DNA from: Stutzerimonas stutzeri
Lineage (GTDB): Bacteria > Pseudomonadota > Gammaproteobacteria > Pseudomonadales > Pseudomonadaceae
Direction: 5' to 3'
DNA: 64,000 bases
Assembly: GCA_002339675.1 (NCBI GenBank)
Contig: DDKB01000016.1
Span: forward strand, 1 to 64,000
This document shows, in pieces, positions 40,566 to 49,199 of the stretch. Under the pieces are notes generated by a model. The model was not told where the DNA came from, ran no database searches, and was given only the letters and a program-made list of their open reading frames with translations. How positions within the stretch are numbered: position 1 is the stretch's first letter; the number at the start of each line of letters is the position of its first letter. The position numbers and the translations under genes are program-made.

Positions 40566-41201
40566 ATGCGCCGACACCTTCTTTCATTGCTACCCGTTTC
40601 GCTGGTCCTGCTGCTGGCCGCCTGCGCCAGCCAGCCCGAGCAACCTGCGGGCGCCGCGCTCGAGTCGGGCTTCGTCTTCAGCTTGCCGGCCGAGCTGCCC
40701 GAGGCCGAGCAGCCCACTGCCGACCCCACCGAGCAGCAACTGCGTGAGCTGGCCGATGAGCAGAGCTACCAGTTGCCCGATCTGGCCGAAAGCGTGCTGG
40801 AGCTGGGCTTCAAACTGGTAGGTACGCCGTACCGCTACGGCGGCAGCTCGCTGAAGACGGGCTTCGACTGCAGCGGCTTCGTGGGCTTTCTGTTCCGCAA
40901 GGAAGCCGGCATCGAGCTGCCCCGTTCCACTCGCGAAATGATCGCTCTGGATGCCCCAAAGGTCGCCCGCAGCGATCTCGAGCCGGGCGATGTGGTGTTC
41001 TTCAACAACCGTGGGCGCGGTCGGGTCAGCCACGCCGGCATCTACATAGGCAACGACCGCTTCATTCATTCGGCCAGCCGCCGCAGCGGAGGCGTCCGGG
41101 TCGACAGCCTCGATGAGGCCTACTGGCGTTCCAGCTTCATGCAGGCCAAGCGCGTCCTAGCGCTGGCCCACGACATGGGCGCTCTGCCCATCCATCACTG
41201 A
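40566..41201 (+). CDS. NlpC/P60 (C40) cell-wall hydrolase lipoprotein 1
   Basis: 211 residues. A lipoprotein signal ends L-L-A-A-C20. The catalytic domain lies at about 85-205 with the Cys in F-D-C-S-G-F, the His in V-S-H-A-G-I-Y-I-G and a third polar His in F-I-H-S-A-S. Such enzymes cut peptidoglycan stem peptides in the periplasm. An acidic linker (about 28-75) separates anchor and domain. It is a paralogue of the next gene (41281). Confidence 0.88.
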   Translation: MRRHLLSLLPVSLVLLLAACASQPEQPAGAALESGFVFSLPAELPEAEQPTADPTEQQLRELADEQSYQLPDLAESVLELGFKLVGTPYRYGGSSLKTGFDCSGFVGFLFRKEAGIELPRSTREMIALDAPKVARSDLEPGDVVFFNNRGRGRVSHAGIYIGNDRFIHSASRRSGGVRVDSLDEAYWRSSFMQAKRVLALAHDMGALPIHH

Positions 41202-41280
41202 GCGGTTGCACGGCAGCGGCCGGGGTTGCATCCCGCCGCCCATGCCGGCAGAGTGATGGCTCTTTTCCCGGGGCTGCTCT

Positions 41281-41814
41281 GTGATGCGCTTTCTGGCTCG
41301 ATTCTCGACCGTTGCACTGTCGGCGATGCTGCTGGCGGCCTGTTCCAGCCAGGCGCCCGTCGAGCCGGTGACCGCCGTCCCTCAGCGTCCTGCCGCCGCC
41401 TATCCGGGCACCGCGGAGGACGTGTTGTTCACGGCCCTCGGGCTGGTCGGTACACCCTATCGCTACGGCGGCAATACCCCCGACAGCGGTTTCGACTGCA
41501 GCGGCCTGATCGGCTATGTCTACCGTGGCGCGGCCGGCGTCGCATTGCCGCGTACCACCCGTGAAATGAACGCCATGCGCGGCGCTTCGGTGCGCCGCGA
41601 GGCCCTGCAGGCCGGCGATCTGCTGTTCTTCGCGACCGCCGGAGGGCGCCGCGTCAGCCATGCGGCGATCTACGTCGGCGAGGGGCGTTTCGTGCATGCC
41701 CCGTCGAGCGGCGGCACGGTGCGCCTGGACAGTCTGTCCAACCGGTACTGGCAGCGCAGCTACCTGGGCGCCAAGCGGGTGCTTGAGAACGAGCGCGTCG
41801 CGCGCAACCCCTGA
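41281..41814 (+). CDS. NlpC/P60 (C40) cell-wall hydrolase lipoprotein 2
   Basis: 177 residues. GTG 41281 or ATG 41284 starts a lipoprotein signal ending L-L-A-A-C21. The domain (about 50-170) has Cys in F-D-C-S-G-L-I-G-Y, His in V-S-H-A-A-I-Y-V-G and H-A-P-S-S-G-G. Compared with the upstream paralogue the linker is short. The 79-bp gap and shared orientation suggest co-transcription and a tandem duplication. The two may differ in substrate or timing. Confidence 0.88.
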   Translation: MMRFLARFSTVALSAMLLAACSSQAPVEPVTAVPQRPAAAYPGTAEDVLFTALGLVGTPYRYGGNTPDSGFDCSGLIGYVYRGAAGVALPRTTREMNAMRGASVRREALQAGDLLFFATAGGRRVSHAAIYVGEGRFVHAPSSGGTVRLDSLSNRYWQRSYLGAKRVLENERVARNP

Positions 41815-42037
41815 TCCACGTTACCGCCACAGGCCGCTTGCCCCGATTTGGGCGGGCTTGCGCGCGGTACCCGTCGCGGCTGGCTTGTAGCGGCTATGAC
41901 GGCTCTTGCGGTGGCCCACGCCGGTTCCTTCCGGCGTGCCGGCAAAAACCAGCCAAGTCTCTGAAATTCCACCGGATTTGATTTTTGTCAGGTGTCGAAT
42001 TGTCGCACTTTGCTAGTATCGCCGCCCCAACTTTCCG

Positions 42038-42059
42038 GGTGCGCGTCCAGCGCACGAAC
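42038..42059 (+). promoter_or_regulatory. Leader hairpin upstream of nhaD
   Basis: GTGCGC and GCGCAC pair perfectly over GTCCA about 30-45 bases before the nhaD start. A TAGTAT -10-like element (near 42014) would place it in the 5' leader. It could be part of an ion-responsive RNA, but I do not recognise a known motif with certainty. Confidence 0.25.
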
Positions 42060-42085
42060 CGTCCCCCTTCTGCACTAGGTGTCCC

Positions 42086-43351
42086 ATGCCTGAAATACTT
42101 CCCTACCTGCTGGTCGGCATCGCCGTGGCCGCGTTGCTCGGAGTCGTCCTGGAGGAAATCTCCCACGTCAACAAGGCCAAGGTGACGCTGTTCTTTGGCA
42201 CTCTGTCCTGGATGCTGTTGTTCGTCTTTTCACCCGCCGGTACCGAGCGCGACGGCGTGCTGGCCAGTCTCAACGAGAACATTGCGGAGATCGCGGGCCT
42301 CTGGATCTTCCTGGTGGCGGCGATGACCTTCGTCGCCTACCTCAACAAGAAAGGCCTGATCGAGAACCTGATCTACCTGGTGCTGCCCAAGCGCATCAGC
42401 GAGCGGGCGCTGATGTTCCTTACCGCAACCTTCTGCTTCGTGTTTTCCTCGCTGGCGGACAACATCACCGCGACGCTGGTCTCCATCACCCTGATCATGT
42501 CGCTCAAGCTCAGCGCCGAAAAAACCATCAAGTACGCGGCGCTGGTGGTATTTGCCGTCAACTCGGGCGGGGTCGCCCTGATCACCGGCGATGTCACCAC
42601 GCTGATGATCTTTCTGGCCGGCAAGGTGGCGATCCTGCAGTTGCTGCTGCTGGCGCTGCCGGCCTTCGCCGCCGTACTGCTGCTGGCCGCGTTGCTCTCG
42701 ATCGGAATGAGCGGCCAGGTGGTGGTCGAGAACCATCGCACAGACGTGCGCCGCGTCGATATCACCATCGCGCTGGTCTTCCTGGCCACCATCCTGAGCA
42801 CCATCGCCGGCAACTTCTTCTTCCAGATCCCGCCGGTGCTGACGTTCCTCACCGGGCTGTCGATCATGTTCCTGGTGGCACGCTTCTTCAGCGACGACAT
42901 CGAGACCGATCCGATCCTCGAATACGTGCGCCAGGTTGAATTCGAGACGCTGCTGTTCTTTCTCGGCATCCTCCTCTTGGTCGGCATGCTCAAGGAAATC
43001 CACGTGCTCGACGGGCTGGTGCGCATCTACGACCAGGTCCCGGCAGTGCTCGCCAACTACCTGATGGGCGTGCTGTCGGCGGCGATCGACAACGTGCCGC
43101 TCACCGCCGCGCTGCTCAAGTCGGGCCTGCAAATGGGCGTCGCCGAATGGATGGTGCTCACGTATGCGGTGGGTGTCGGCGGGTCGCTGCTGGTGATCGG
43201 CTCGGCGGCAGGCATCGTGGCCATGAGCAAGGTGCCGGGCCTGACCTTCGGCAGCTACCTGCGATTCAGCCTGTACCTTTTCATTGCGTTCAACCTCGGC
43301 TTTGCCGGCGTTTACCTGACCGGCCTGGCCACTGCAGGCAGCCTCGGCTGA
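42086..43351 (+). CDS. nhaD: Sodium/proton antiporter NhaD
   Basis: 421 residues with about 12 helices of the ion-transporter superfamily. Two inverted-repeat signature stretches are seen: S-S-L-A-D-N-I-T-A-T-L-V-S-I-T-L (about 114-129) and S-A-A-I-D-N-V-P-L-T-A-A-L-L (about 331-344), each with the conserved Asp-Asn for cation binding. NhaD expels sodium or lithium in exchange for protons at alkaline pH and supports salt tolerance. The 271-bp gap before it contains only the hairpin described and no gene. Confidence 0.9.
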   Translation: MPEILPYLLVGIAVAALLGVVLEEISHVNKAKVTLFFGTLSWMLLFVFSPAGTERDGVLASLNENIAEIAGLWIFLVAAMTFVAYLNKKGLIENLIYLVLPKRISERALMFLTATFCFVFSSLADNITATLVSITLIMSLKLSAEKTIKYAALVVFAVNSGGVALITGDVTTLMIFLAGKVAILQLLLLALPAFAAVLLLAALLSIGMSGQVVVENHRTDVRRVDITIALVFLATILSTIAGNFFFQIPPVLTFLTGLSIMFLVARFFSDDIETDPILEYVRQVEFETLLFFLGILLLVGMLKEIHVLDGLVRIYDQVPAVLANYLMGVLSAAIDNVPLTAALLKSGLQMGVAEWMVLTYAVGVGGSLLVIGSAAGIVAMSKVPGLTFGSYLRFSLYLFIAFNLGFAGVYLTGLATAGSLG

Positions 43352-43360
43352 CGCGCCGGT

Positions 43361-43386
43361 GCCGCCGGTTCGTGCGAACCGGCGGC
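43361..43386. terminator. Hairpin between convergent nhaD and phosphoesterase genes
   Basis: GCCGCCGGTTCG and CGAACCGGCGGC form a perfect 12-bp stem over TG, between the nhaD stop (43351) and the convergent stop at 43390. No T-run on either side; a shared bidirectional terminator is the likely role. Confidence 0.6.
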
Positions 43387-43389
43387 TGG

Positions 43390-44193
43390 CTACCAGTGCA
43401 GGTTGAAATGCGAGCCCAGCACGAAGGCGTCATCCAGCAGGTCCCAGCGCTCGACGCAGGCGCTCTTGCCGGCGCCGGGATGCAGCTTCAGCCGGTTGAA
43501 GGAGTTCGGCGAGGTGCCACGGACCCGCGAGGACAGGGTGGTACCGGCCTGGACCATCCAGATTTCGCGTGACAGGCCCGGGTACTGGCGCGACAGGGGC
43601 AGCACGTAGGGCAGGTGGATATGCCCGCCCATCACCAGGTCCAACCCCTCGTCGGCCCAACGATGCAGCGCGTCGTCGGCGTTGTGCTGCAGGTTGCTCA
43701 GGTCGCTCAGCACCATCGCCCCGAACGGCTGGTGGGCGACGACGATGCGCAGTTTGTCCGGGTCGCTGCGTTGGAGGCGGCTGCTGACGGCCTGTATCTG
43801 TTCTTCGCTGACGCGGCCATCCTTGTGCCGCCGCGGGTGAGTGGTGTTGAGGCCGATGATCAGCACGTCGTCGTCCTCGTAGGTCGGCTCGAGTTCCTCG
43901 CCGAAGTGGCGCCGGTAGTTCCAATAGGGCATCAGGAAGCGCGCAAAGACGTTGTACAGCGGGATGTCGTGGTTGCCGGGGATCACCAGGGTCTCGCGGA
44001 TGCCATGGCCGTGCAGTCGCTGGACAAAGGCCTGCGCCGCGGCGAACTGCGCGGCCCTGGCGCGCTGGGTGATGTCGCCGGAAAACACCAGCAGGTCGGC
44101 ACCGTGTTCACGGACGTGGTCTTCCATGGCTTGCACGACGGCGGCCTGTTCGGTGCCGAAGTGGGTGTCGGATATCTGCACGATGGTCGTCAT
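43390..44193 (-). CDS. Metallophosphoesterase (calcineurin-like)
   Basis: 267 residues. The five metallophosphatase motifs are visible: D9-T-H11, F-S-G-D, P-G-N-H-D, V-A-H-Q and G-G-H-I-H. It resembles the CpdA (3',5'-cAMP phosphodiesterase) class and related DNA-repair type enzymes, but the exact substrate is not determined. Cytosolic, no signal peptide. A second histidine cluster in the middle (T-T-H-P-R-R-H) may be a lid. Divergent from the cobalamin operon. Confidence 0.8.
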   Translation of the reverse strand: MTTIVQISDTHFGTEQAAVVQAMEDHVREHGADLLVFSGDITQRARAAQFAAAQAFVQRLHGHGIRETLVIPGNHDIPLYNVFARFLMPYWNYRRHFGEELEPTYEDDDVLIIGLNTTHPRRHKDGRVSEEQIQAVSSRLQRSDPDKLRIVVAHQPFGAMVLSDLSNLQHNADDALHRWADEGLDLVMGGHIHLPYVLPLSRQYPGLSREIWMVQAGTTLSSRVRGTSPNSFNRLKLHPGAGKSACVERWDLLDDAFVLGSHFNLHW

Positions 44194-44334
44194 GGGCGGG
44201 CATTTTCTCGTTGGGCTGCCGGAACGGAATGCAGGCATTGTTGCATTCGAAGGCGCGGAGGGGCCCGCGGTTCCGGCAATCGGCCAGCAAGGCCTTGCAG
44301 ACATTGCACCGCAAAGCGCCGCGAACGCTCAAGG

Positions 44335-44363
44335 TTGCGCTATCCAGAGCCTTGGACTACCCT
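44335..44363 (+). promoter_or_regulatory. Promoter of the cobalamin operon
   Basis: TTGCGC (44335-44340) and TACCCT (44358-44363) with a 17-base spacer directly before the riboswitch. The -10 is weak. Called by eye. Confidence 0.45.
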
Positions 44364-44364
44364 C

Positions 44365-44570
44365 CGCGCTGCTTCAGGTGCCCGCTGGCGAAACGCCAGA
44401 TGGGTGAAACAGGGAAGCCGGTCCATTCTCACGAAGATTCCGGCGCTGCCCCCGCAACGGTAGGCGAGTCGAGAAACCCTAACAGCCACTGTGCTCAACG
44501 CATGGGAAGGCGCGGTTTCGGGACGCTGTAAGGCGTACGCTCGCAAGCCCGGAGACCGGCCTGTCGCATT
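44365..44570 (+). ncRNA. Cobalamin (B12) riboswitch
   Basis: The conserved B12-element blocks occur in order: CAGGTGCCC near 44375, GGTGAAACAGGGAAGCCGGT near 44402, GCTGCCCCCGCAACGGTAGG near 44444, the B12 box AGCCACTG near 44484, ATGGGAAGGCG near 44501, and CGCAAGCCCGGAGACC near 44543. It binds adenosylcobalamin and lowers expression of the uptake and synthesis genes downstream. The expression platform is not certain: a stem GTCGTGC/GCACGAC at 44664-44683 ends right at the btuB ribosome site. Confidence 0.93.
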
Positions 44571-44696
44571 TCACTGACAGTGCGGCGGGCGCTGGGCGGG
44601 TGCATATCCCTTGCGGTATTCACTTCTCTGTTGCGGTCCTCCGTCTGTCTTCGTCGACTTTCAGTCGTGCGGGTGGGCACGACGGAGACCTGTACC

Positions 44697-46550
44697 TTGA
44701 CTTGCAAGCCCCGTTTCAAGCCAGCGGCCTATGCGCTGCTCGGCAGCTTCCCCTTTTCCATTGGCCAACTGGCCGCCGCTCCGCTGACCCTTGAGCATCA
44801 GGTGGTGACCGCCACCCGTACCGCGCAGACGGCCGAGCAGAGCCTGGCCGCCGTGACCGTGTTCGACCGCCAGCGAATCGAGCGCAGCCAGGCCGGCTCG
44901 CTGCCCGAATTGCTCAGGCAGGTGCCCGGCGTATCGTTCGCCAACAACGGCGGGCCCGGCAAGTCCACGTCGCTCTACATGCGCGGCACCGAATCCGACC
45001 ATGTGCTCGTAATCATCGACGGCATCAAGATCGGCTCGGTGACGGCAGGCGGCGCGGCGCTGCAGGATCTGCCGCTGGAACTGATCGAGCGCATCGAGGT
45101 GGTCCGCGGTCCGCGGTCCAGTCTGTACGGCTCGGAAGCCATCGGCGGGGTGATCCAGATCTTCACCCGCAAGGGCCAGGGGCAGGGCGTCAAGCCGTTC
45201 TTCTCGGCCGGCTATGGCACCCATGACACCTACACGGGCAGCGCTGGCGTTTCCGCTGGCGACGGCCGTGGCTGGTACAGCCTGGGCGTCAGCGGCGCGG
45301 ACACCGACGGCATCAACGTCAAGTCGGCGGACACCAGCGGCTACGAACGTGATGCCGATGGCTACCGCAACCTGTCGGCGACGCTGAGCGCCGGCTACCG
45401 CTTCGACAACGGCCTGGAGTTGGACGCCAACCTGCTGCAGGTCGAGTCCCATAACGATTACGACAGCGTGAACCGGGCCCGCACGTCTGGCTTCGGTGCC
45501 AACGCCGAGGGTGAGTCGAAAGTCTTCGGCACCCGTGCGCGCTTCAGCCCGCTGGAGCCCTGGCGGGTGACGCTGCAGGCCGGGCGCAGCGAAGACAAAT
45601 CCGATGCCTATCAGGACGGCGACTTCTACTCACGTTTCGACAGCCGCCGCGACACGCTCAGTTGGCAGAACGATGTCGAGCTGGCCGCCGGGCATACCCT
45701 GCTTTTGGGCGCCGATCACCAGCGCGACGAGGTCAACGGCACTACGGTCTACGACCAGGACTCCCGGGACAACGATGGCTACTTCGCCCAGTACCTGGGC
45801 GAAGTCGGCCGCCATGACTGGCAGCTGTCGCTGCGGCGTGACGACAACGAACAGTTCGGCCAGCACGACACCGGCAACATCGGCTATGGCTATGCAGTGA
45901 CCGACTGGCTTCGCGGCACCATCAGCTATGGCACGGCCTTCAAGGCGCCGACCTTCAACGAGCTGTATTTCCCCGACTACGGCAATCCCGAGCTGGATGC
46001 GGAAACCTCGAAAAGCCTCGAAGTCGGCGTTGCTGGTCAGCATGGCTGGGGTCACTGGGCGGTGAACGCCTATCGCACCGTGGTCGATGACCTTATTGCC
46101 TACGATGCCGCCACGTCCGGTCCGGCCAACGTGCAGCAAGCGCGTATTCGCGGGGTCGAGCTGGTGCTCGGCAGCCAATTGCTCGGCTGGGACTGGAATG
46201 CCAACTACAGCCTGCTGGAGCCCGAAAACCGTTCCGCTGGCGCCAACCGCGGCAACGAGTTGGCGCGCCGGGCCAAGCAGCTGTTCAACCTCGACCTCGA
46301 CCGTCGGCTCGGTGCCTTCAGCGTCGGCGCCAGTTTGCACGCCGAGGGGCAGCGTTACGACGACCTGGCGAACACCAGGGAGCTGTCCGGCTACGCCACC
46401 CTCGACCTGCGTGGCGAATACCGCATCACCCCCGAGTGGCGCCTGCAGGCGCGCGTCGCCAACCTGCTGGACGCCGACTTTGAGACCGCCGAGGGCTACA
46501 ACCAGCCCGGCCAGGCCGCTTACCTGACCGTGCGCTACCAGGCGCTGTAA
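44697..46550 (+). CDS. btuB: TonB-dependent vitamin B12 receptor BtuB
   Basis: About 617 residues. It imports cobalamin across the outer membrane using TonB energy. A signal-like N-terminus is followed by a TonB-box-like H-Q-V-V-T-A-T, a plug domain (about 45-155, G-V-S-F-A-N-N-G-G-P-G-K ... M-R-G-T-E-S-D-H-V-L-V-I-I-D-G) and a 22-strand barrel ending Y-L-T-V-R-Y-Q-A-L. TTG 44697 is preferred since GGAG lies 9-12 bases before it and it gives a normal leader; GTG 44676 is an in-frame alternative. First gene behind the riboswitch. Confidence 0.92.
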   Translation: MTCKPRFKPAAYALLGSFPFSIGQLAAAPLTLEHQVVTATRTAQTAEQSLAAVTVFDRQRIERSQAGSLPELLRQVPGVSFANNGGPGKSTSLYMRGTESDHVLVIIDGIKIGSVTAGGAALQDLPLELIERIEVVRGPRSSLYGSEAIGGVIQIFTRKGQGQGVKPFFSAGYGTHDTYTGSAGVSAGDGRGWYSLGVSGADTDGINVKSADTSGYERDADGYRNLSATLSAGYRFDNGLELDANLLQVESHNDYDSVNRARTSGFGANAEGESKVFGTRARFSPLEPWRVTLQAGRSEDKSDAYQDGDFYSRFDSRRDTLSWQNDVELAAGHTLLLGADHQRDEVNGTTVYDQDSRDNDGYFAQYLGEVGRHDWQLSLRRDDNEQFGQHDTGNIGYGYAVTDWLRGTISYGTAFKAPTFNELYFPDYGNPELDAETSKSLEVGVAGQHGWGHWAVNAYRTVVDDLIAYDAATSGPANVQQARIRGVELVLGSQLLGWDWNANYSLLEPENRSAGANRGNELARRAKQLFNLDLDRRLGAFSVGASLHAEGQRYDDLANTRELSGYATLDLRGEYRITPEWRLQARVANLLDADFETAEGYNQPGQAAYLTVRYQAL

Positions 46551-46596
46551 GACCGCGGCGCGGGCATGTCGCCCGCGCCCACCAGAGGAGATTGCA

Positions 46597-47163
46597 ATGA
46601 TCAAGCTTGCCCCGAGATACCAGCTGCTGGTGGGCCTTGCGCTCGCTGCGCTGCTGGCCATGACCCGCGGACAGCACTTCGCCAGCGTCAACCTGCCCAG
46701 CGCGTCCTGGGCGGTGTTCTTTCTCGCCGGCGTGCTCCTTCGGCCGAAATGGGTGTTTCCGGCACTGTTTCTCGAAGCTTCGCTGCTGGATTTCGCCGCC
46801 ATCCAATGGTCCGGCGTTAGCGACTGGTGCATGTCGCCGGCCTACTGGATGCTGGTGCCGGCCTACGGTTCGCTGTGGTTGGGTGGCCGGCTCTACGCCC
46901 ACTGGCATCGCGATCAGGCGAGCAGCCTGGCCCGGCTGATTCTCTGCGTGATGGCCAGCGCCTTCGTCTGCTACCTGTTCTCCGGCGGCGGCTTTCTCTA
47001 CTTCTCCGGGCGCTACCCGGAGCCGAGTCTGGCGCTGCTGGCCGAGCGCATCGCCACCTATTACCCGCGCTACCTGTCGAGCCTGGCGCTGTACGTTGGC
47101 GGCGCCGCGCTGCTGTTCATCGGCCTGCGCACCTTGGCCGGACGACGTGAGGCCCGCGCATGA
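46597..47163 (+). CDS. btuM: BtuM-like cobalamin transporter (ECF S-component type)
   Basis: 188 residues with about six hydrophobic helices. Size, location between btuB and cobO, and the stretch G-V-S-D-W-C78-M-S-P-A-Y fit BtuM, a cobalamin transporter of the ECF S-component type that uses a conserved Cys near this position to bind cobalt. No ECF ATPase or T-subunit gene lies nearby, consistent with the solitary BtuM type. AGAGGAGATTGCA precedes the start. It overlaps cobO by 4 bases. Assignment rests on my recollection of the family and has not been checked by search. Confidence 0.65.
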   Translation: MIKLAPRYQLLVGLALAALLAMTRGQHFASVNLPSASWAVFFLAGVLLRPKWVFPALFLEASLLDFAAIQWSGVSDWCMSPAYWMLVPAYGSLWLGGRLYAHWHRDQASSLARLILCVMASAFVCYLFSGGGFLYFSGRYPEPSLALLAERIATYYPRYLSSLALYVGGAALLFIGLRTLAGRREARA

Positions 47164-47771
47164 GCGAATCGACCGATCGCGACGACCGCCACAAGGCGCG
47201 CATGCAGCGCAAGAAGGCGCTGATCGACGAGAAGATCGCCGAAGCGCAGGACGAATACGGCCTGCTGCTGGTGCACACCGGCAACGGCAAGGGCAAGAGC
47301 AGCTCAGCCTTCGGTATGGTCGCGCGTGCGCTCGGCCATGGCATCAAAGTCGGTGTGGTGCAGTTCATCAAGGGCGCGGCCAGTACTGGCGAAGAAGCCT
47401 TCTTCCGGCGCTTTCCGGACGAGGTGCGCTACCACGTGATGGGCGAGGGCTTCACTTGGGAAACCCAGGACCGCCAGCGCGACATCGCCAAGGCCCGCGA
47501 GGCCTGGGCGGTGGCGGCTGAACTGCTGGCCGATCCCGAGATCGGCCTGGTGGTGCTCGATGAGCTGAACATCGCCTTGAAGTACGGCTACCTGGAGCTG
47601 GCGCCGGTGCTCGCCGACATCGAGTCTCGGCCGCTGCTGCAGCACGTAGTGGTCACCGGACGTGGCGCACCGACCGGTCTGATCGAGGCGGCGGACACCG
47701 TCACCGAGATGGGCCTGGTCAAGCACGCGTTCAAGGCCGGCGTGAAGGCGCAGAAGGGCGTCGAATTCTGA
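47160..47771 (+). CDS. cobO: Cob(I)yrinic acid a,c-diamide adenosyltransferase
   Basis: 203 residues of the CobA/CobO/BtuR type. It attaches the adenosyl group from ATP to cobalt. The P-loop-like motif H-T-G-N-G-K-G-K-S-S is at about 39-48, with V-V-L-D-E-L-N at about 137-143. The first 30 residues are helical and charged, as in the family. The start ATG overlaps the btuM stop. A 135-bp gap, without a recognised gene, follows before cobB. Confidence 0.95.
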   Translation: MSESTDRDDRHKARMQRKKALIDEKIAEAQDEYGLLLVHTGNGKGKSSSAFGMVARALGHGIKVGVVQFIKGAASTGEEAFFRRFPDEVRYHVMGEGFTWETQDRQRDIAKAREAWAVAAELLADPEIGLVVLDELNIALKYGYLELAPVLADIESRPLLQHVVVTGRGAPTGLIEAADTVTEMGLVKHAFKAGVKAQKGVEF

Positions 47772-47906
47772 TGCTCTCGCTCACCCCTGCGCCGGGCGCT
47801 GCGTCAGCGCCGCTTGCCGTACTGGATGTACTGTCTGCGCGGCGCTTCCTTGCGCGCGACGCAGGGGCGAAACGAGAGGTCGCGATGACCGGCAGAGAAG
47901 ACCACG

Positions 47907-49199
47907 ATGACCAATAGACGCTGTCCGGCGCTGCTGGTCGCCGCGCCGGCTTCCGGCCAGGGCAAGACCACCGTCACCGCCGCCCTGGCGCGGTTGCATG
48001 CGCGCCAGGGCAAGCGCGTGCGGGTGTTCAAGTGCGGACCGGATTTTCTCGACCCGATGATCCTCGCGCGGGCCAGCGGGCGGCCGGTCTATCAGCTCGA
48101 TCTGTGGATGGTCGGCGAAGAGGAGTCGCGGCGCCTGCTGTGGGATGCCGCCGGCGAGGCCGATCTGATCCTGATCGAAGGGGTGATGGGCCTGTTCGAC
48201 GGTTCGCCCTCGGCGGCTGATCTGGCGCGGCGCTTCGGCGTGCCGGTGCTGGCAGTGATCGATGGCGCGGCCATGGCGCAGACCTTTGGCGCCATGGCGC
48301 ACGGGCTGAGCAGCTTCCAGCCGGGCCTGCCGTTCGAGGGCGTGCTGGCCAACCGGGTCGGCAGCGCCCGGCATGGCGAGATTCTGCGCGACAGCCTGCC
48401 GGAGGCGATCCGCTGGTACGGCGCCTTGCCGCGCAGCGCCGAGATGGAACTGCCGAGCCGGCACCTGGGGTTGCTCCAGGCCGAGGAGCTGGCCGATCTG
48501 GACGCCCGGCTGAACGCAGCCGCCGATGCCCTTGCCCTCAGTGCGGATACCGAGTTGCCTGCACCGGTGACTTTCGCCGCGCCGGCCGGTGCGCCGCTCG
48601 AACGGCTGCTGGCGGGTGTGCGCATCGGCGTTGCACGCGATGCGGCCTTCGCCTTTCTCTACCAGGCCAATCTCGACCTGCTGCAGGCGCTGGGCGCCGA
48701 GCTGCTGTTCTTCTCGCCGCTGCGCTTCACCCGGCTGCCGGCCGTGGACAGCCTCTACCTGCCCGGCGGCTACCCCGAGCTGCATCTGCAGGCGCTCAGC
48801 CGCAACCGGGCCATTGGCGATGCCATCCGCGCGCATCATGACGCCGGCAAGCCGATCCTCGCCGAGTGCGGCGGCATGCTCTACCTGCTCGACGGGCTGA
48901 GCGACCGGGACGGCGTGCGCGAACCGATGCTCGGCATGCTGCCTGGCGAGGCGCGCCTGCAGCCGCGGCTGCAAGCCCTGGCGCTGCAGGAAGTCGAGCT
49001 GCCCGAGGGGCGCCTGCGCGGGCATACCTTCCACCATTCCTCCCTGGCGTCCCCGCTGCAGCCGATCGTCCGCGGCCAGTGCCCGAACTACCGCCGCACC
49101 GCCGAGGCGGTGTTCCGTGATGGCCGGTTGACGGCTTCCTATATCCACTTCTACCTGCCTTCGGCACCGGAGGCGGCCGCCGCGCTGTTGCGGCCATGA
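47907..49199 (+). CDS. cobB: Cobyrinate a,c-diamide synthase (CobB/CbiA)
   Basis: 430 residues. It amidates carboxylates a and c of cobyrinic acid with glutamine and ATP. The N-terminal P-loop is A-P-A-S-G-Q-G-K-T-T (about 13-22) and the C-terminal glutamine amidotransferase domain has its Cys in L-A-E-C-G-G-M (about 318-324). The start is supported by GAGAAGACC. Overlaps bluB by 4 bases. Confidence 0.94.
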   Translation: MTNRRCPALLVAAPASGQGKTTVTAALARLHARQGKRVRVFKCGPDFLDPMILARASGRPVYQLDLWMVGEEESRRLLWDAAGEADLILIEGVMGLFDGSPSAADLARRFGVPVLAVIDGAAMAQTFGAMAHGLSSFQPGLPFEGVLANRVGSARHGEILRDSLPEAIRWYGALPRSAEMELPSRHLGLLQAEELADLDARLNAAADALALSADTELPAPVTFAAPAGAPLERLLAGVRIGVARDAAFAFLYQANLDLLQALGAELLFFSPLRFTRLPAVDSLYLPGGYPELHLQALSRNRAIGDAIRAHHDAGKPILAECGGMLYLLDGLSDRDGVREPMLGMLPGEARLQPRLQALALQEVELPEGRLRGHTFHHSSLASPLQPIVRGQCPNYRRTAEAVFRDGRLTASYIHFYLPSAPEAAAALLRP

